Source: Porphyromonas sp. (GTDB lineage Bacteria > Bacteroidota > Bacteroidia > Bacteroidales > Porphyromonadaceae). Taken from it: a stretch of 64,000 nt of DNA. The notes under the pieces were generated by a model that was not told the origin of the DNA, searched no databases, and was given only the letters and a program-made list of their open reading frames with translations. The DNA lies in the NCBI GenBank assembly GCA_029983505.1, contig JASBZK010000006.1:9025-73024 (forward strand), read 5' to 3'. The translations under genes and the position numbers were made by a program. Positions 7,910 through 15,677 of the stretch are shown piece after piece; position 1 is the stretch's first letter; each line of letters begins with the position of its first letter.

Positions 7910-9982
7910 TTATTTCTTGAGGTATTTGTTCATCCAGTCGAACCAAGTGCGGTAAAAGAGAATACCGTTCTGAGGCTGAAGTATCCAGTGGGACTCGTCG
8001 GGGTAATAGACCAAGCGGGCGGGAATGCCCCTCATCTTTGCCGCGTCAAACGCCTGCATCCCTTGGGTGGAGACGATACGGAAGTCATAATCCCCATGGG
8101 AGATCAGAATTGGCGCGGTCCATTTGTCGACGAAGCGGTGGGGGGAGTTGGCAAAAGTATTCTGTGCGACCTTATTGTCCTTGTCCCAGTAGGCACCGCC
8201 CATGTCCCAATTGGCAAACCACTTCTCCTCTGTCTCAAGGTACTGAGCTTCGAGGTTGAAGATGCCGGCGTGCGCCATCAGAGCCTTGAAGCGTCCTTCG
8301 TGGTGTCCGGCAATCCAATAGATAGAGAATCCGCCGTAGCTTGCACCCGTTGCTCCGAGGTGGTCTTTGTCCACGTAGGGTTCTTTGGCCACATTGTCGA
8401 TGGCTGTGAAGTAGTCCCGCATGTTTTGACCGCCGTAGTCTCCGCTGATTTGTTCGTTCCACTTGTGTCCGAAGCCGGGGACACCGTGGCGGTTGGGCAT
8501 CACGAAGATGAAGCCTTCGCTCACGAAGGTGCGGATGTTCCACCGGTAGCTCCAGAATTGGCTTACCGTGCTTTGCGGACCGCCTTGGCAGTACAGTATC
8601 GCAGGATATTTCTTTGTCTCGTCGAAATTGGGCGGCAGTACGACCCATACGAGCATTTTCTCGCCATTAGTCGTCTCCATCCATCTCTCTTGGACTGTGA
8701 TTTGGGAGAAACCGGAGAGGAAGTCGTCGTTTTCGACCGTCAGTTTGTTCGTTTTTCCCTTCTTCAAAAGATAGAGGTCTGTCGGAACCTTGAAAGACTG
8801 CTGACCGAAGAGGATCACGTCGCCGCTTCCGCTGAAAGAGGTCACGTCGGCCAAGTCCGGACGGTAGATGCGCTTCACGTCTCCCTTAAGGTTTATTTCA
8901 AAGAGCGCGTTCAGTCCGTAGTCGTTGGAGAGGAAACGGAGCCCCTTGCTGTTGTCGAGCCAAGTGTAGGACTCGACGTAGTTGTCGTAGTTTTTGCTGA
9001 GATAGGTCTTCTCACCGCTCTTCGTGTCCATAATAAAGAGCCGCTTGAGGTCGGCTTCGTAGCCGTCGTGCTCCATACTTACCCACGAGATATACTTCCC
9101 GTCGGGCGAATAGGAGGGTAGGGTGTCGTAGCCCATCATTCCCTCCGTCAGGTTCTTCGTCTCTCCTGTCGTGAGGTCGTACTGATAGATGTCCGTATTG
9201 GTCGAAATAGCGTATGCGAGACCCGTCTTTTTGCGGCAAGAGTACAAGAGTTTCGTACCATCGGGACTCCAAGCGAAGTCCTCCGATCCGCTAAAGGGTT
9301 TCGTGGGTGCTTCGAAGAGTTCGTCCGACCCCAGTACCGGCGTAACGTCTTTGGAGACGGAGAGATCTTCGGACACGGTTGCGATATAGGGTTGATTGGT
9401 GTAGTTGTTCCATTCGTCCCAGTGCTTGTACATCAGGTCGTCGAAGATTTGTCCCGTCGCCTTATCGAGGTCGGGATATTCCTGCTCTCTAATGTTAGGA
9501 AGCGGGTTTTTGCGGTAGACCATTACTTTGGAGCGGTCGGGTGAGAAAAGGAAGCCTTCCACATCGAAGTCGAAATCCGAAAGGACTTTTTGCCCCGATC
9601 CGTCCGTGCGAATCACCGCAATCTGTGTGTGCGCGCCTTCCGTGGATATGTAGGCGATGGTCTCATTATCGAGGAAGACGGGAGAGTGTCCTTTTTTGCC
9701 CGCGACGATGACTTTGGCATCCCCCGTCTTGTCGGTATGTCCGGTGAGGATTTCGGATGTGGAGTTATTTTCTTTGATATTCGGGAGCGAACGGGTGTAG
9801 ACGTACTGTTTGCCGTCGGGCGAGAGATGCTCGGAGCCGATGCGGTACACGCTCATCATCGCTTCGGGTGTCCACTTCTTAAGTGCTTCCCGATTTCCGG
9901 CGGAAGCAGTCCCGGCTCCTGAGACCGTCAGTCCGGCACACAGTGCGGCTGTACCTGCGATCCTCATAAATAAATTGCTCAT
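7910..9982 (-). CDS. S9 family peptidase (DPP5-like)
   Basis: The 690-residue product has an N-terminal export signal (cleavage near AGTASAG). A seven-bladed propeller (WTPEAMMSVYRIGSEHLSPDGK onward) is followed by an alpha/beta-hydrolase domain from about residue 430. The catalytic triad is visible: Ser about 548 in GASYGGFS, Asp about 633 in SHGDYDFRIV, and His about 665 in DESHW. The N-terminal pattern resembles dipeptidyl peptidase 5 of Porphyromonas, which releases dipeptides in the periplasm; other S9 activities such as acylaminoacyl peptidase cannot be excluded. It precedes the tricorn-type protease in the same transcript. Confidence 0.92.
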   Translation of the reverse strand: MSNLFMRIAGTAALCAGLTVSGAGTASAGNREALKKWTPEAMMSVYRIGSEHLSPDGKQYVYTRSLPNIKENNSTSEILTGHTDKTGDAKVIVAGKKGHSPVFLDNETIAYISTEGAHTQIAVIRTDGSGQKVLSDFDFDVEGFLFSPDRSKVMVYRKNPLPNIREQEYPDLDKATGQIFDDLMYKHWDEWNNYTNQPYIATVSEDLSVSKDVTPVLGSDELFEAPTKPFSGSEDFAWSPDGTKLLYSCRKKTGLAYAISTNTDIYQYDLTTGETKNLTEGMMGYDTLPSYSPDGKYISWVSMEHDGYEADLKRLFIMDTKSGEKTYLSKNYDNYVESYTWLDNSKGLRFLSNDYGLNALFEINLKGDVKRIYRPDLADVTSFSGSGDVILFGQQSFKVPTDLYLLKKGKTNKLTVENDDFLSGFSQITVQERWMETTNGEKMLVWVVLPPNFDETKKYPAILYCQGGPQSTVSQFWSYRWNIRTFVSEGFIFVMPNRHGVPGFGHKWNEQISGDYGGQNMRDYFTAIDNVAKEPYVDKDHLGATGASYGGFSIYWIAGHHEGRFKALMAHAGIFNLEAQYLETEEKWFANWDMGGAYWDKDNKVAQNTFANSPHRFVDKWTAPILISHGDYDFRIVSTQGMQAFDAAKMRGIPARLVYYPDESHWILQPQNGILFYRTWFDWMNKYLKK

Positions 9983-10109
9983 TGCTTGGGGAAATTTGTT
10001 ATGTATTTCTTGGTTTTCGTAAAAGTCTTCATTCGGTGGGGTAAACTTTTTGCTTTAAGACTTTCGCGAATGTACCCAAAATAACCGAAATCTCTTCCCC
10101 CTATCCGGC

Positions 10110-10140
10110 TTTTATTTTCCGCTCGAAAACGTTATTTTTG
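10110..10140 (+). promoter_or_regulatory. Promoter for the small hydrolase operon
   Basis: The -7 box TATTTTTG (10133-10140) matches TAnnTTTG. A T-rich -33 region (TTTT, 10110-10113) sits 19 bases upstream. The predicted start leaves a leader of about 75 bases before the hydrolase ATG. Confidence 0.55.
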
Positions 10141-10223
10141 CACCAATAGATGAAACTACACTTCATTGACCCACTGATTAAGAGTCAGAGGTCTTTACAA
10201 GCATTATCATACAAACAGACGTT

Positions 10224-10736
10224 ATGAAAGTTCTCTTTTCTTACGGCAAAACCATTGATGCCGGGGAAGCCCGGTTGCACGCTTTTGAGGCCGTAGCCCG
10301 CAAATACGGCATCGAACTGGAAAATGTCCCCTACGAACACGACTGTCCTGCCGACGACCGCGCTGCCATTCTCCTTGATGTCGTTAAGCGCCAGTCCGAC
10401 CCTTCTTCCCTTATCCTCGTCGGTTCTTCCATGGGCTGCTACGGCTCGGTACTCGCCTCTATGCAGGTGCCTGTCCTCGGGATGTTTTTGATCTCTCCGG
10501 CGCTCTTTATGTACAAAGTGAACGACTACAGTCTCACCGGATCCAAGTACACGGCTTTTGTCGTGGGGTGGAATGATCCCGTCATACCTGTGGATAAAGT
10601 TCTTGACTATGTGCGCTCCGAAAAAGCCGAGGTACACGTCCTCCCTGAGGATCATCACATGGTCTCTTCGGTGGATTACCTCGCCGGTCTTTTCGACACC
10701 TTCCTCTCCCGTATCGTGGCAGGACAGCGCCGCTAA
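10224..10736 (+). CDS. Small alpha/beta hydrolase
   Basis: A 170-residue cytoplasmic protein of the compact alpha/beta-hydrolase type (similar in size to YqiA-like esterases). The nucleophile elbow is GSSMGCYGS, with a likely Asp in VVGWNDPVIP and a His in LPEDHHMVS, so the triad appears complete. The substrate is unknown. It starts a plus-strand run with two small unknown genes, the next starting 15 bases after its stop, and is divergent from the S9 peptidase gene. Confidence 0.8.
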   Translation: MKVLFSYGKTIDAGEARLHAFEAVARKYGIELENVPYEHDCPADDRAAILLDVVKRQSDPSSLILVGSSMGCYGSVLASMQVPVLGMFLISPALFMYKVNDYSLTGSKYTAFVVGWNDPVIPVDKVLDYVRSEKAEVHVLPEDHHMVSSVDYLAGLFDTFLSRIVAGQRR

Positions 10737-10751
10737 GCTCACCTTAACACA

Positions 10752-11114
10752 ATGGCACCCTTTGGCGGGGATAAAAACGGCGGGGGGATCTCTCCGCGGC
10801 TCTCTTTCGACTACTACGCGCCCGGATGCAGGAAGGTGTTCAAAGTGCACAGTCACTACGAGACCTTGATAAAAGCCGAGGTGGAGCGTGTAATCGGTAA
10901 GGAAGCGGAGACCGGTTTCTCCAAGACAAAGACGGCATCGCGCCTTCCTTTTCGGGGTGCGCGGGTCTTGGAGTGTCGGGTCAACGTGGGTACGCTCCCG
11001 CCTATACGATCTGCTTTTGTCCTCGAGCAAGGGGTGGTGACGGTCGTTTTCCTCTCCACTGAGATTCAGAAGTCCGCCTTCACCAAAGAGCTCGAACTCT
11101 TTCTCCGCTCATGA
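10752..11114 (+). CDS. Hypothetical protein, weak RelE/ParE-like character
   Basis: I do not recognise this 120-residue protein with confidence. It has no signal or membrane segment. The middle and C-terminal part (ECRVNVGTLPPIRSAFVLEQ, then VVTVVFLSTEIQKSAFTKEL) loosely resembles the beta-sheet of RelE/HigB-type toxins: alternating hydrophobics with basic residues. That is pattern matching by eye only. It overlaps the next gene by four bases, so the two are probably translated together. If it were a toxin, the downstream gene would be the partner, but that gene shows no DNA-binding motif. Confidence 0.6.
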   Translation: MAPFGGDKNGGGISPRLSFDYYAPGCRKVFKVHSHYETLIKAEVERVIGKEAETGFSKTKTASRLPFRGARVLECRVNVGTLPPIRSAFVLEQGVVTVVFLSTEIQKSAFTKELELFLRS

Positions 11115-11386
11115 AATCCCTGCCGCTTCGTCAAGCCGAGAAAACCCTTCTCTCCGCCGCTGTCTCATCCGTAGAGCGATGCGTGCGTGCCTATACGTTC
11201 AAAAAAGACCGATTTGTCTCCATGCAGGTCTTGGCGGATGGGACGATAACCGTGGAAGAGTATGGTTTTAGGAAAGAGACTGCAGCCTACCTCTCTTCGG
11301 ACAAAAGCGCGATTAGGAAAGCGCTAAAGGAGGCTTTCGCGCGCGAATTTCCGCGGAGTCACCGCGTCTACTGCGAAGAGCAGTAG
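11111..11386 (+). CDS. Hypothetical protein
   Basis: A 91-residue, probably cytoplasmic protein that I do not recognise. It looks like mixed alpha/beta: a helical N-terminus (RQAEKTLLSAAVSSVERCV), two strands (FVSMQVLADGTITVEEYGF) and a C-terminal amphipathic helix (KSAIRKALKEAFAREFP). No HTH, signal or metal motif is visible. Its ATG overlaps the stop of the preceding gene, which argues that it is real. It is followed by a short tandem repeat and tetrad array B. Confidence 0.6.
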   Translation: MKSLPLRQAEKTLLSAAVSSVERCVRAYTFKKDRFVSMQVLADGTITVEEYGFRKETAAYLSSDKSAIRKALKEAFAREFPRSHRVYCEEQ

Positions 11387-11400
11387 TAGTCAGTAGTGCT

Positions 11401-11450
11401 GTCCGACACAGTTCAACACAGTTCAACACAGTCCGACGCTGTTCGACGGC
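11401..11450. repeat. Five 10-base tandem repeats
   Basis: Five direct units of 10 bases lie head to tail 14 bases after the preceding stop codon: GTCCGACACA, GTTCAACACA twice, GTCCGACGCT and GTTCGACGGC. They are noncoding and abut array B. Confidence 0.85.
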
Positions 11451-11465
11451 ACGGGCGACTATTTT

Positions 11466-11545
11466 TGCACGTACCGAGGCGAGAGGCTTGACCGTACCGA
11501 CGCGGTGACGAGACACGTACTGGCGAGATGCTCTCGGTACGTACC
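11466..11545. repeat. Tetrad repeat array B
   Basis: Cores at 11466 (TGCACGTACC), 11489 (TGACCGTACC), 11512 (GACACGTACT) and 11536 (GGTACGTACC); spacing 23, 23, 24. The array lies in the 460-base gap between convergent genes (the small plus-strand operon and ilvE). Confidence 0.85.
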
Positions 11546-11571
11546 ATTTTTTGTGTAGTTACCGCTCAAAG

Positions 11572-11750
11572 GAGACCTTTGCATAATACCTCTTCTGCTT
11601 CGTTGCTTTCGACATTCGGGACATGGCCAAGAGTACGGTTAGTACACTCCCGTCGCCCTCAGTCTCAGCGCCTTGCATCTGAGGCATTCTGCAAAGTCTC
11701 ACACGAAAGATTGACATCTTCCGTGTCTGAGCCCTTTTTTCAAAGGTCTC
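11572..11750 (-). repeat. Second dispersed repeat, copy 2
   Basis: Read on the minus strand this contains GAGACCTTTG, then GACTTTGCAGA 52 bases on, then TATGCAAAGGTCTC, the same blocks and order as 3668-3749. About 100 bases lie between the last two blocks here, against 8 in copy 1, as if something was inserted or deleted. A short minus-strand open frame crosses it, but nothing supports a functional gene. Confidence 0.6.
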
Positions 11751-11788
11751 CAAAGGTATTTGCCTCTATCCGGGTACCGGATACCGAA

Positions 11789-11820
11789 AGCCCCGGGACT
11801 CATTTCTGAATCCCGGGGCT
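11789..11820. terminator. Hairpin terminator after ilvE
   Basis: AGCCCCGGGA (11789-11798) pairs perfectly with TCCCGGGGCT (11811-11820) around a 12-base loop. It lies 27 bases beyond the ilvE stop. The T-run is better on the plus strand (GATTTTTC) than on the minus strand, so it may work in both directions. Confidence 0.75.
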
Positions 11821-11846
11821 GATTTTTCTATTGTATATGGCCTAAC

Positions 11847-12869
11847 TTAGGCTTCGACGAAGTGTACCCAGTTGTGGGTATCTTCGATGTCTCCGTATTG
11901 GATGCCGCGGAGGTGGTGGTAGAGCTTTGTGCAAACGGGACCCGGCTCTCCGTTTTCGGCGAAGGAGAATTTCTTGTGGCGTTCGATATCGTCAATGTAC
12001 GAAATGGGCGTAATCACAGCCGCGGTGCCGCAAGCTCCTGCTTCATCAGCCGTCTCGAGCTCTGCCTCGTGAATCGGACGCTGCTGTACCTGCATACCGA
12101 GGTCACGCGCGATCTGCATAAGACTCATATTGGTGATGGAGGGCAGAATAGACGTGGAGAGCGGAGTGAGGTACTCGTTGCCGCGAATCATAAAGAAATT
12201 GGCGGGGCCGCATTCGTCGATGAATTCCTTTTGTTTGGCATCCAGGTAGATGGCAGCGGAGTAACCCTGTTCGTGCGCGATTTCGCCACTCTTGAGGCTG
12301 GCAGCGTAGTTGCCGCCCACCTTATAAGTCCCGGTGCCGAGAGGAGCAGCACGGTCATAACCGCGCATAATCGCCATAGGCGTGGGCTTGAATCCATTTT
12401 TGAAATACGGACCCACGGGGCTTACGAAGACGACGAAGAGGTATTCTTTCGCGGGCTTCACACCGACCTGCGGACCTACACCGATGATGAGCGGACGGAT
12501 GTAGAGCGAGGCTCCGGTCTCATAAGGAGGCACGAAGTCGATGTTTTTTTTCACTACGAGGTCGATGGCTTCGAGGAAGAGTTCTTCGGGCATAGGCGCC
12601 ATCATAATGCCTTCGCAAGAGCGACGCATACGTTTGGCGTTTTCCTCCGGACGGAAGATGCGGATCTTGCCGTCCTTTCCACGGAACGCTTTCATCCCCT
12701 CAAAGGCTTCCTGACCATAATGGAGACAGGATGACCCCATATGCATAGTGATGTTTTCGTCCGTATGGAGCTCAAGTTCGCCCCATTTACCGTCCTTGTA
12801 GGCGCATCTGACGTTGTAGTCGGTGGGGTAGTACCCGAAGGTCAGTTCTGACCAATTGATATCCTTCAT
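11847..12869 (-). CDS. ilvE: Branched-chain amino acid aminotransferase
   Basis: The 340-residue PLP enzyme interconverts Val, Leu and Ile with their 2-oxo acids, using glutamate/2-oxoglutarate. The fold class IV pattern is visible: LHYGQEAFEGMKAFRGKDGK near the start, then YKVGGNYAASL with the PLP Lys, and DECGPANFFMIRG and GTAAVITPIS later. It is a single-gene unit followed by a perfect hairpin. In a proteolytic organism it probably serves amino acid catabolism as well as synthesis, but that is inference. Confidence 0.96.
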   Translation of the reverse strand: MKDINWSELTFGYYPTDYNVRCAYKDGKWGELELHTDENITMHMGSSCLHYGQEAFEGMKAFRGKDGKIRIFRPEENAKRMRRSCEGIMMAPMPEELFLEAIDLVVKKNIDFVPPYETGASLYIRPLIIGVGPQVGVKPAKEYLFVVFVSPVGPYFKNGFKPTPMAIMRGYDRAAPLGTGTYKVGGNYAASLKSGEIAHEQGYSAAIYLDAKQKEFIDECGPANFFMIRGNEYLTPLSTSILPSITNMSLMQIARDLGMQVQQRPIHEAELETADEAGACGTAAVITPISYIDDIERHKKFSFAENGEPGPVCTKLYHHLRGIQYGDIEDTHNWVHFVEA

Positions 12870-12957
12870 TTTGCAAGCAAAGATAAAGATGATTTTTATG
12901 ATTTATAAATGTGGTTTGTACGCGTGGCTTCGCCGGTGACCCGGTCTTCTGCTCCCG

Positions 12958-12988
12958 CAAATGTACCCATTCCTTATGATTAAATAAA
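12958..12988 (-). promoter_or_regulatory. Candidate ilvE promoter
   Basis: On the minus strand the -7 box TACATTTG (12958-12965) has TTTA 19 bases upstream (12985-12988). It predicts a leader of about 80 bases. A second match, TATCTTTG at 12878-12885 with TTTA at 12905-12908, would start transcription almost at the ATG. Confidence 0.5.
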
Positions 12989-13009
12989 AAATAAAAGGAA
13001 AAGGACTTG

Positions 13010-14365
13010 TCACTCGGTCGCTTTCTTGGAACGAGCAGGTCGTTTTGGGGACGACTGTTCTTTTTCCGCCTCAAGGGCATCGATCTTGGCGTGTAGCTCC
13101 TGAATCTCGTCTCCCTGATTTTGGATTGTCGTAAGCAGCGCGTTGAGCTCCTCATTCTCAATGGAAGAGGGGTACTGCGCTTCCACGCGTAGATGAAAGT
13201 CGCTGAGGACATTCATATAGTTGCTGAAGGCCTCGTATGCGTTGTCGTAAGGACGGTATTTCCACACATCGCCTCCACGGGTCGACATATAGAAGAAGTG
13301 ATCCGAGCTCTGAAGGTAAGTCCAGTCCTGCAGCAGACGGCGGTCTTTGGTGAGACGCGTTCTCTCGGAGTATTCTCCAAGCTTCTTGAAGGCCTCTCCC
13401 TGAAGCACATTGCCGAGCCACGAGGAAGTATTCTTTTCTTCGTCTGACCACGAGATGGTATCGGGAACCGGGAGGGTGTCTTTGGCAGAGAGCAATTCGA
13501 TCGCCTCGGATGGCAGAATCATACGGATACCCTCCCGCTCAAGGTATTCGGGAAGCGCCTTAAGGAAATCGAATATGCCGGTTTCCCTGGCTTGTCCTAC
13601 GCCAAATGTATCATAGCTGAGATCGAGGCAGACGATTTCGCCACTCTCCTGCATCTCGGACGCGATCCAGCGGGCATACTTGTCGGCGGTGAGGGGATAT
13701 TCGCTCCAGTCGTAGCGACTGAAGTTCTTTGTTAAGTCCTCAGAGAGGTGACCGTTGCGGAGCAGCAATTTGAGATTCGGGGCGCCTGCCGACGCGTAGA
13801 GGAAATTCGGACTCTTCCAGCCCATAATGTTTTTCGCCCCCTCCGTGATGATGCCCTTGAAGCCCAAGCCATACACCTCGGCGGCGATGTAGTCGTCGTA
13901 GAGCAGCTCGGAATTGCGGAAGACTTGAGGCTTCTTGCCAAACATATTGGCTATTTTGTCCCGGTGTTGCTTTACCTGAGTGCGGAACTCTCGTTTGTCC
14001 TCTGCAAGAGACGCAATGGAGTGTGCGTAAGTTTCCCCAAGAAACTCCACGGACCCGGTCTTTGAGAGGGCAGTGAAACTGTCGATGAGCTCGGGAGCGT
14101 ACATCTCGATCTGCTCAAGAGCGGTGCCGGAGATGCTGAAGGCAGCCTTGAAGCGTCCTTCGGTGTTTTTTATAAGATCAAGGAAGAGCTTACCTGCCGG
14201 GGCGTACGAGTCTCTCGTAATCCTCTGGAATATTTCCTCGTTCTGGAAGTCATCGAAGTAATAGTGGTCGTTGCCTATGTCGAAAAAACGGTACCTCTTC
14301 AGACGGAAGGGCTGGTGTACCTGAAGTGAGAGGCAAAGGTATTTGTTAGTTCTCTGTGCACACAT
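13010..14365 (-). CDS. Glycoside hydrolase family 57 protein
   Basis: I start this at the ATG ending at 14365 (451 residues). A longer open frame would overlap the upstream gene with an unrelated extension, while the conserved part begins at KYLCLSLQVHQPFRLKRYRF. GH57 enzymes act on alpha-glucans (amylase, 4-alpha-glucanotransferase or branching). The likely nucleophile Glu lies in VFRNSELLYDD and a carboxylate in CLDLSYDTFG. The C-terminal 40 residues are a predicted coiled coil (IQNQGDEIQELHAKIDALEA) with a Lys-rich tail. It is the third gene of a cluster with a GT4 glycogen synthase-like enzyme and a debranching enzyme, which supports a glycogen role. Confidence 0.88.
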   Translation of the reverse strand: MCAQRTNKYLCLSLQVHQPFRLKRYRFFDIGNDHYYFDDFQNEEIFQRITRDSYAPAGKLFLDLIKNTEGRFKAAFSISGTALEQIEMYAPELIDSFTALSKTGSVEFLGETYAHSIASLAEDKREFRTQVKQHRDKIANMFGKKPQVFRNSELLYDDYIAAEVYGLGFKGIITEGAKNIMGWKSPNFLYASAGAPNLKLLLRNGHLSEDLTKNFSRYDWSEYPLTADKYARWIASEMQESGEIVCLDLSYDTFGVGQARETGIFDFLKALPEYLEREGIRMILPSEAIELLSAKDTLPVPDTISWSDEEKNTSSWLGNVLQGEAFKKLGEYSERTRLTKDRRLLQDWTYLQSSDHFFYMSTRGGDVWKYRPYDNAYEAFSNYMNVLSDFHLRVEAQYPSSIENEELNALLTTIQNQGDEIQELHAKIDALEAEKEQSSPKRPARSKKATE

Positions 14366-14414
14366 ACTTGTATTATGGTCTTTAAGAGTGTCTGATTTTT
14401 GGGACAAAAAAGCG

Positions 14415-15677
14415 TCACCCGCGGAGCAGGCTGTCGTAGATGCTCCGGATCTTGAGCCCCACTTTGCTCCACGTGATGCCGGCGACTTCACGGACGCCTT
14501 CCTCAGCGATAAACTGATGCAGCGACGGGTATGCGAGGAGAGAGGCAATCGCATCGGCAAGTCCCTGGACATCCCAGTAGTCTATCTTTATGGCGTAGTC
14601 AAGAATCTCTGCACACCCGGACTGCTTGGAGATGATGCTCGGCACGCCGCACTGCATGGCCTCAAGGGGGGAGATGCCGAAAGGCTCGGAGACGGAGGGC
14701 ATCACGTACACGTCACTCGACTTGTAGACCTCATAGACTTGCTTGCCTTTCATAAAGCCGGTGAAGTGAAAGCGATCCGCGATGCCTTTGCGGGCCACAA
14801 GGTCAATCATATCGTTCATCATATCGCCTGAGCCGGCCATCACGAACCTGACGCCTTTCATCTTGCTGAGGACAAGACTTGCGGCTTCGACGAAAAACTC
14901 CGGTCCCTTTTGCATCGTGATGCGACCGAGAAACGTGACGACTTTGTCCGTCACGCCCCTTTTGTCGGGAATGGAGAGTATGTCCTCCCCAAGCGGAATG
15001 ACCGCATTATGAACCGCGGTACACTTCTCGGGAGGCTGATGGTATTTCTCGATGACCGTCCTCCGCGTCAGTTCGCTGACACACATAATGTGGTCTGCGT
15101 GGTCGAACCCGTTTTTCTCCATAGCGTAAACGGTGGGGTTTACGTTGCCCCTGCTGCGGTCGAAGTCTGTGGCATGGACGTGGACGACGAGAGGTACGCC
15201 GAGAATCTGCTTGGCGTGAATGCCCGCGGCATACGTCAGCCAGTCATGGGCATGGATGATGTCGTACCTGTTGGCTCTCGCAATCACCCCGGCTACGATG
15301 GAGTAATTGTTAATCTCTTCGTAGAGATTGTCGAGGTATTTCCCGGAGAACTCGATACACCCGAGGTCATTGGTCAGCATATAGCGGAAGTCCGCATATA
15401 TGTGATCTCTCAGGTGGTAGTATTCGTCTGGGTTCATTACGTGTCCGATTCGCCCATTTACGTAGTCCCGGTTCACATCCCGGTAGACGATGGGAACTTC
15501 CGATGCCCCTATTATGTGCATAAACGAGCGATCTTCATCCCCATAAGGGCGGGGCATCACAAACGTGATGTCCATATCGGGCTGTTCGGCCAGTCCTTTC
15601 GTCAGTCCGTAGCTCGCGGTACCGAGTCCTCCGGAGATGTGCGGCGGGAACTCCCATCCAAACATTAGTGCTCTCAT
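14415..15677 (-). CDS. GT4 glycosyltransferase, glycogen synthase-like
   Basis: The 420-residue enzyme has the GT-B layout. The N-terminus MRALMFGWEFPPHISGGLGTASYGL contains the glycine-rich acceptor loop seen in glycogen and starch synthases. The C-terminal donor domain has FLGRITMQKGPEFFVEAA and the conserved PSVSEPFGISPLEAM segment. Glycosyl transfer from a nucleotide sugar to glucan is the most likely activity, given the GH57 gene downstream and the debranching enzyme upstream. The same arrangement is known in Bacteroides. Its start overlaps the debranching gene by four bases. Confidence 0.9.
   Translation of the reverse strand: MRALMFGWEFPPHISGGLGTASYGLTKGLAEQPDMDITFVMPRPYGDEDRSFMHIIGASEVPIVYRDVNRDYVNGRIGHVMNPDEYYHLRDHIYADFRYMLTNDLGCIEFSGKYLDNLYEEINNYSIVAGVIARANRYDIIHAHDWLTYAAGIHAKQILGVPLVVHVHATDFDRSRGNVNPTVYAMEKNGFDHADHIMCVSELTRRTVIEKYHQPPEKCTAVHNAVIPLGEDILSIPDKRGVTDKVVTFLGRITMQKGPEFFVEAASLVLSKMKGVRFVMAGSGDMMNDMIDLVARKGIADRFHFTGFMKGKQVYEVYKSSDVYVMPSVSEPFGISPLEAMQCGVPSIISKQSGCAEILDYAIKIDYWDVQGLADAIASLLAYPSLHQFIAEEGVREVAGITWSKVGLKIRSIYDSLLRG

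Noticed and set aside
10752..11386. Toxin-antitoxin operon as a feature call
   Set aside because: Only a faint fold resemblance in one protein and no antitoxin-like DNA-binding motif in the other.
14366..14572. N-terminal extension of the GH57 protein
   Set aside because: It overlaps the upstream GT4 gene in another frame and the family starts at KYLCLSLQVHQPF.
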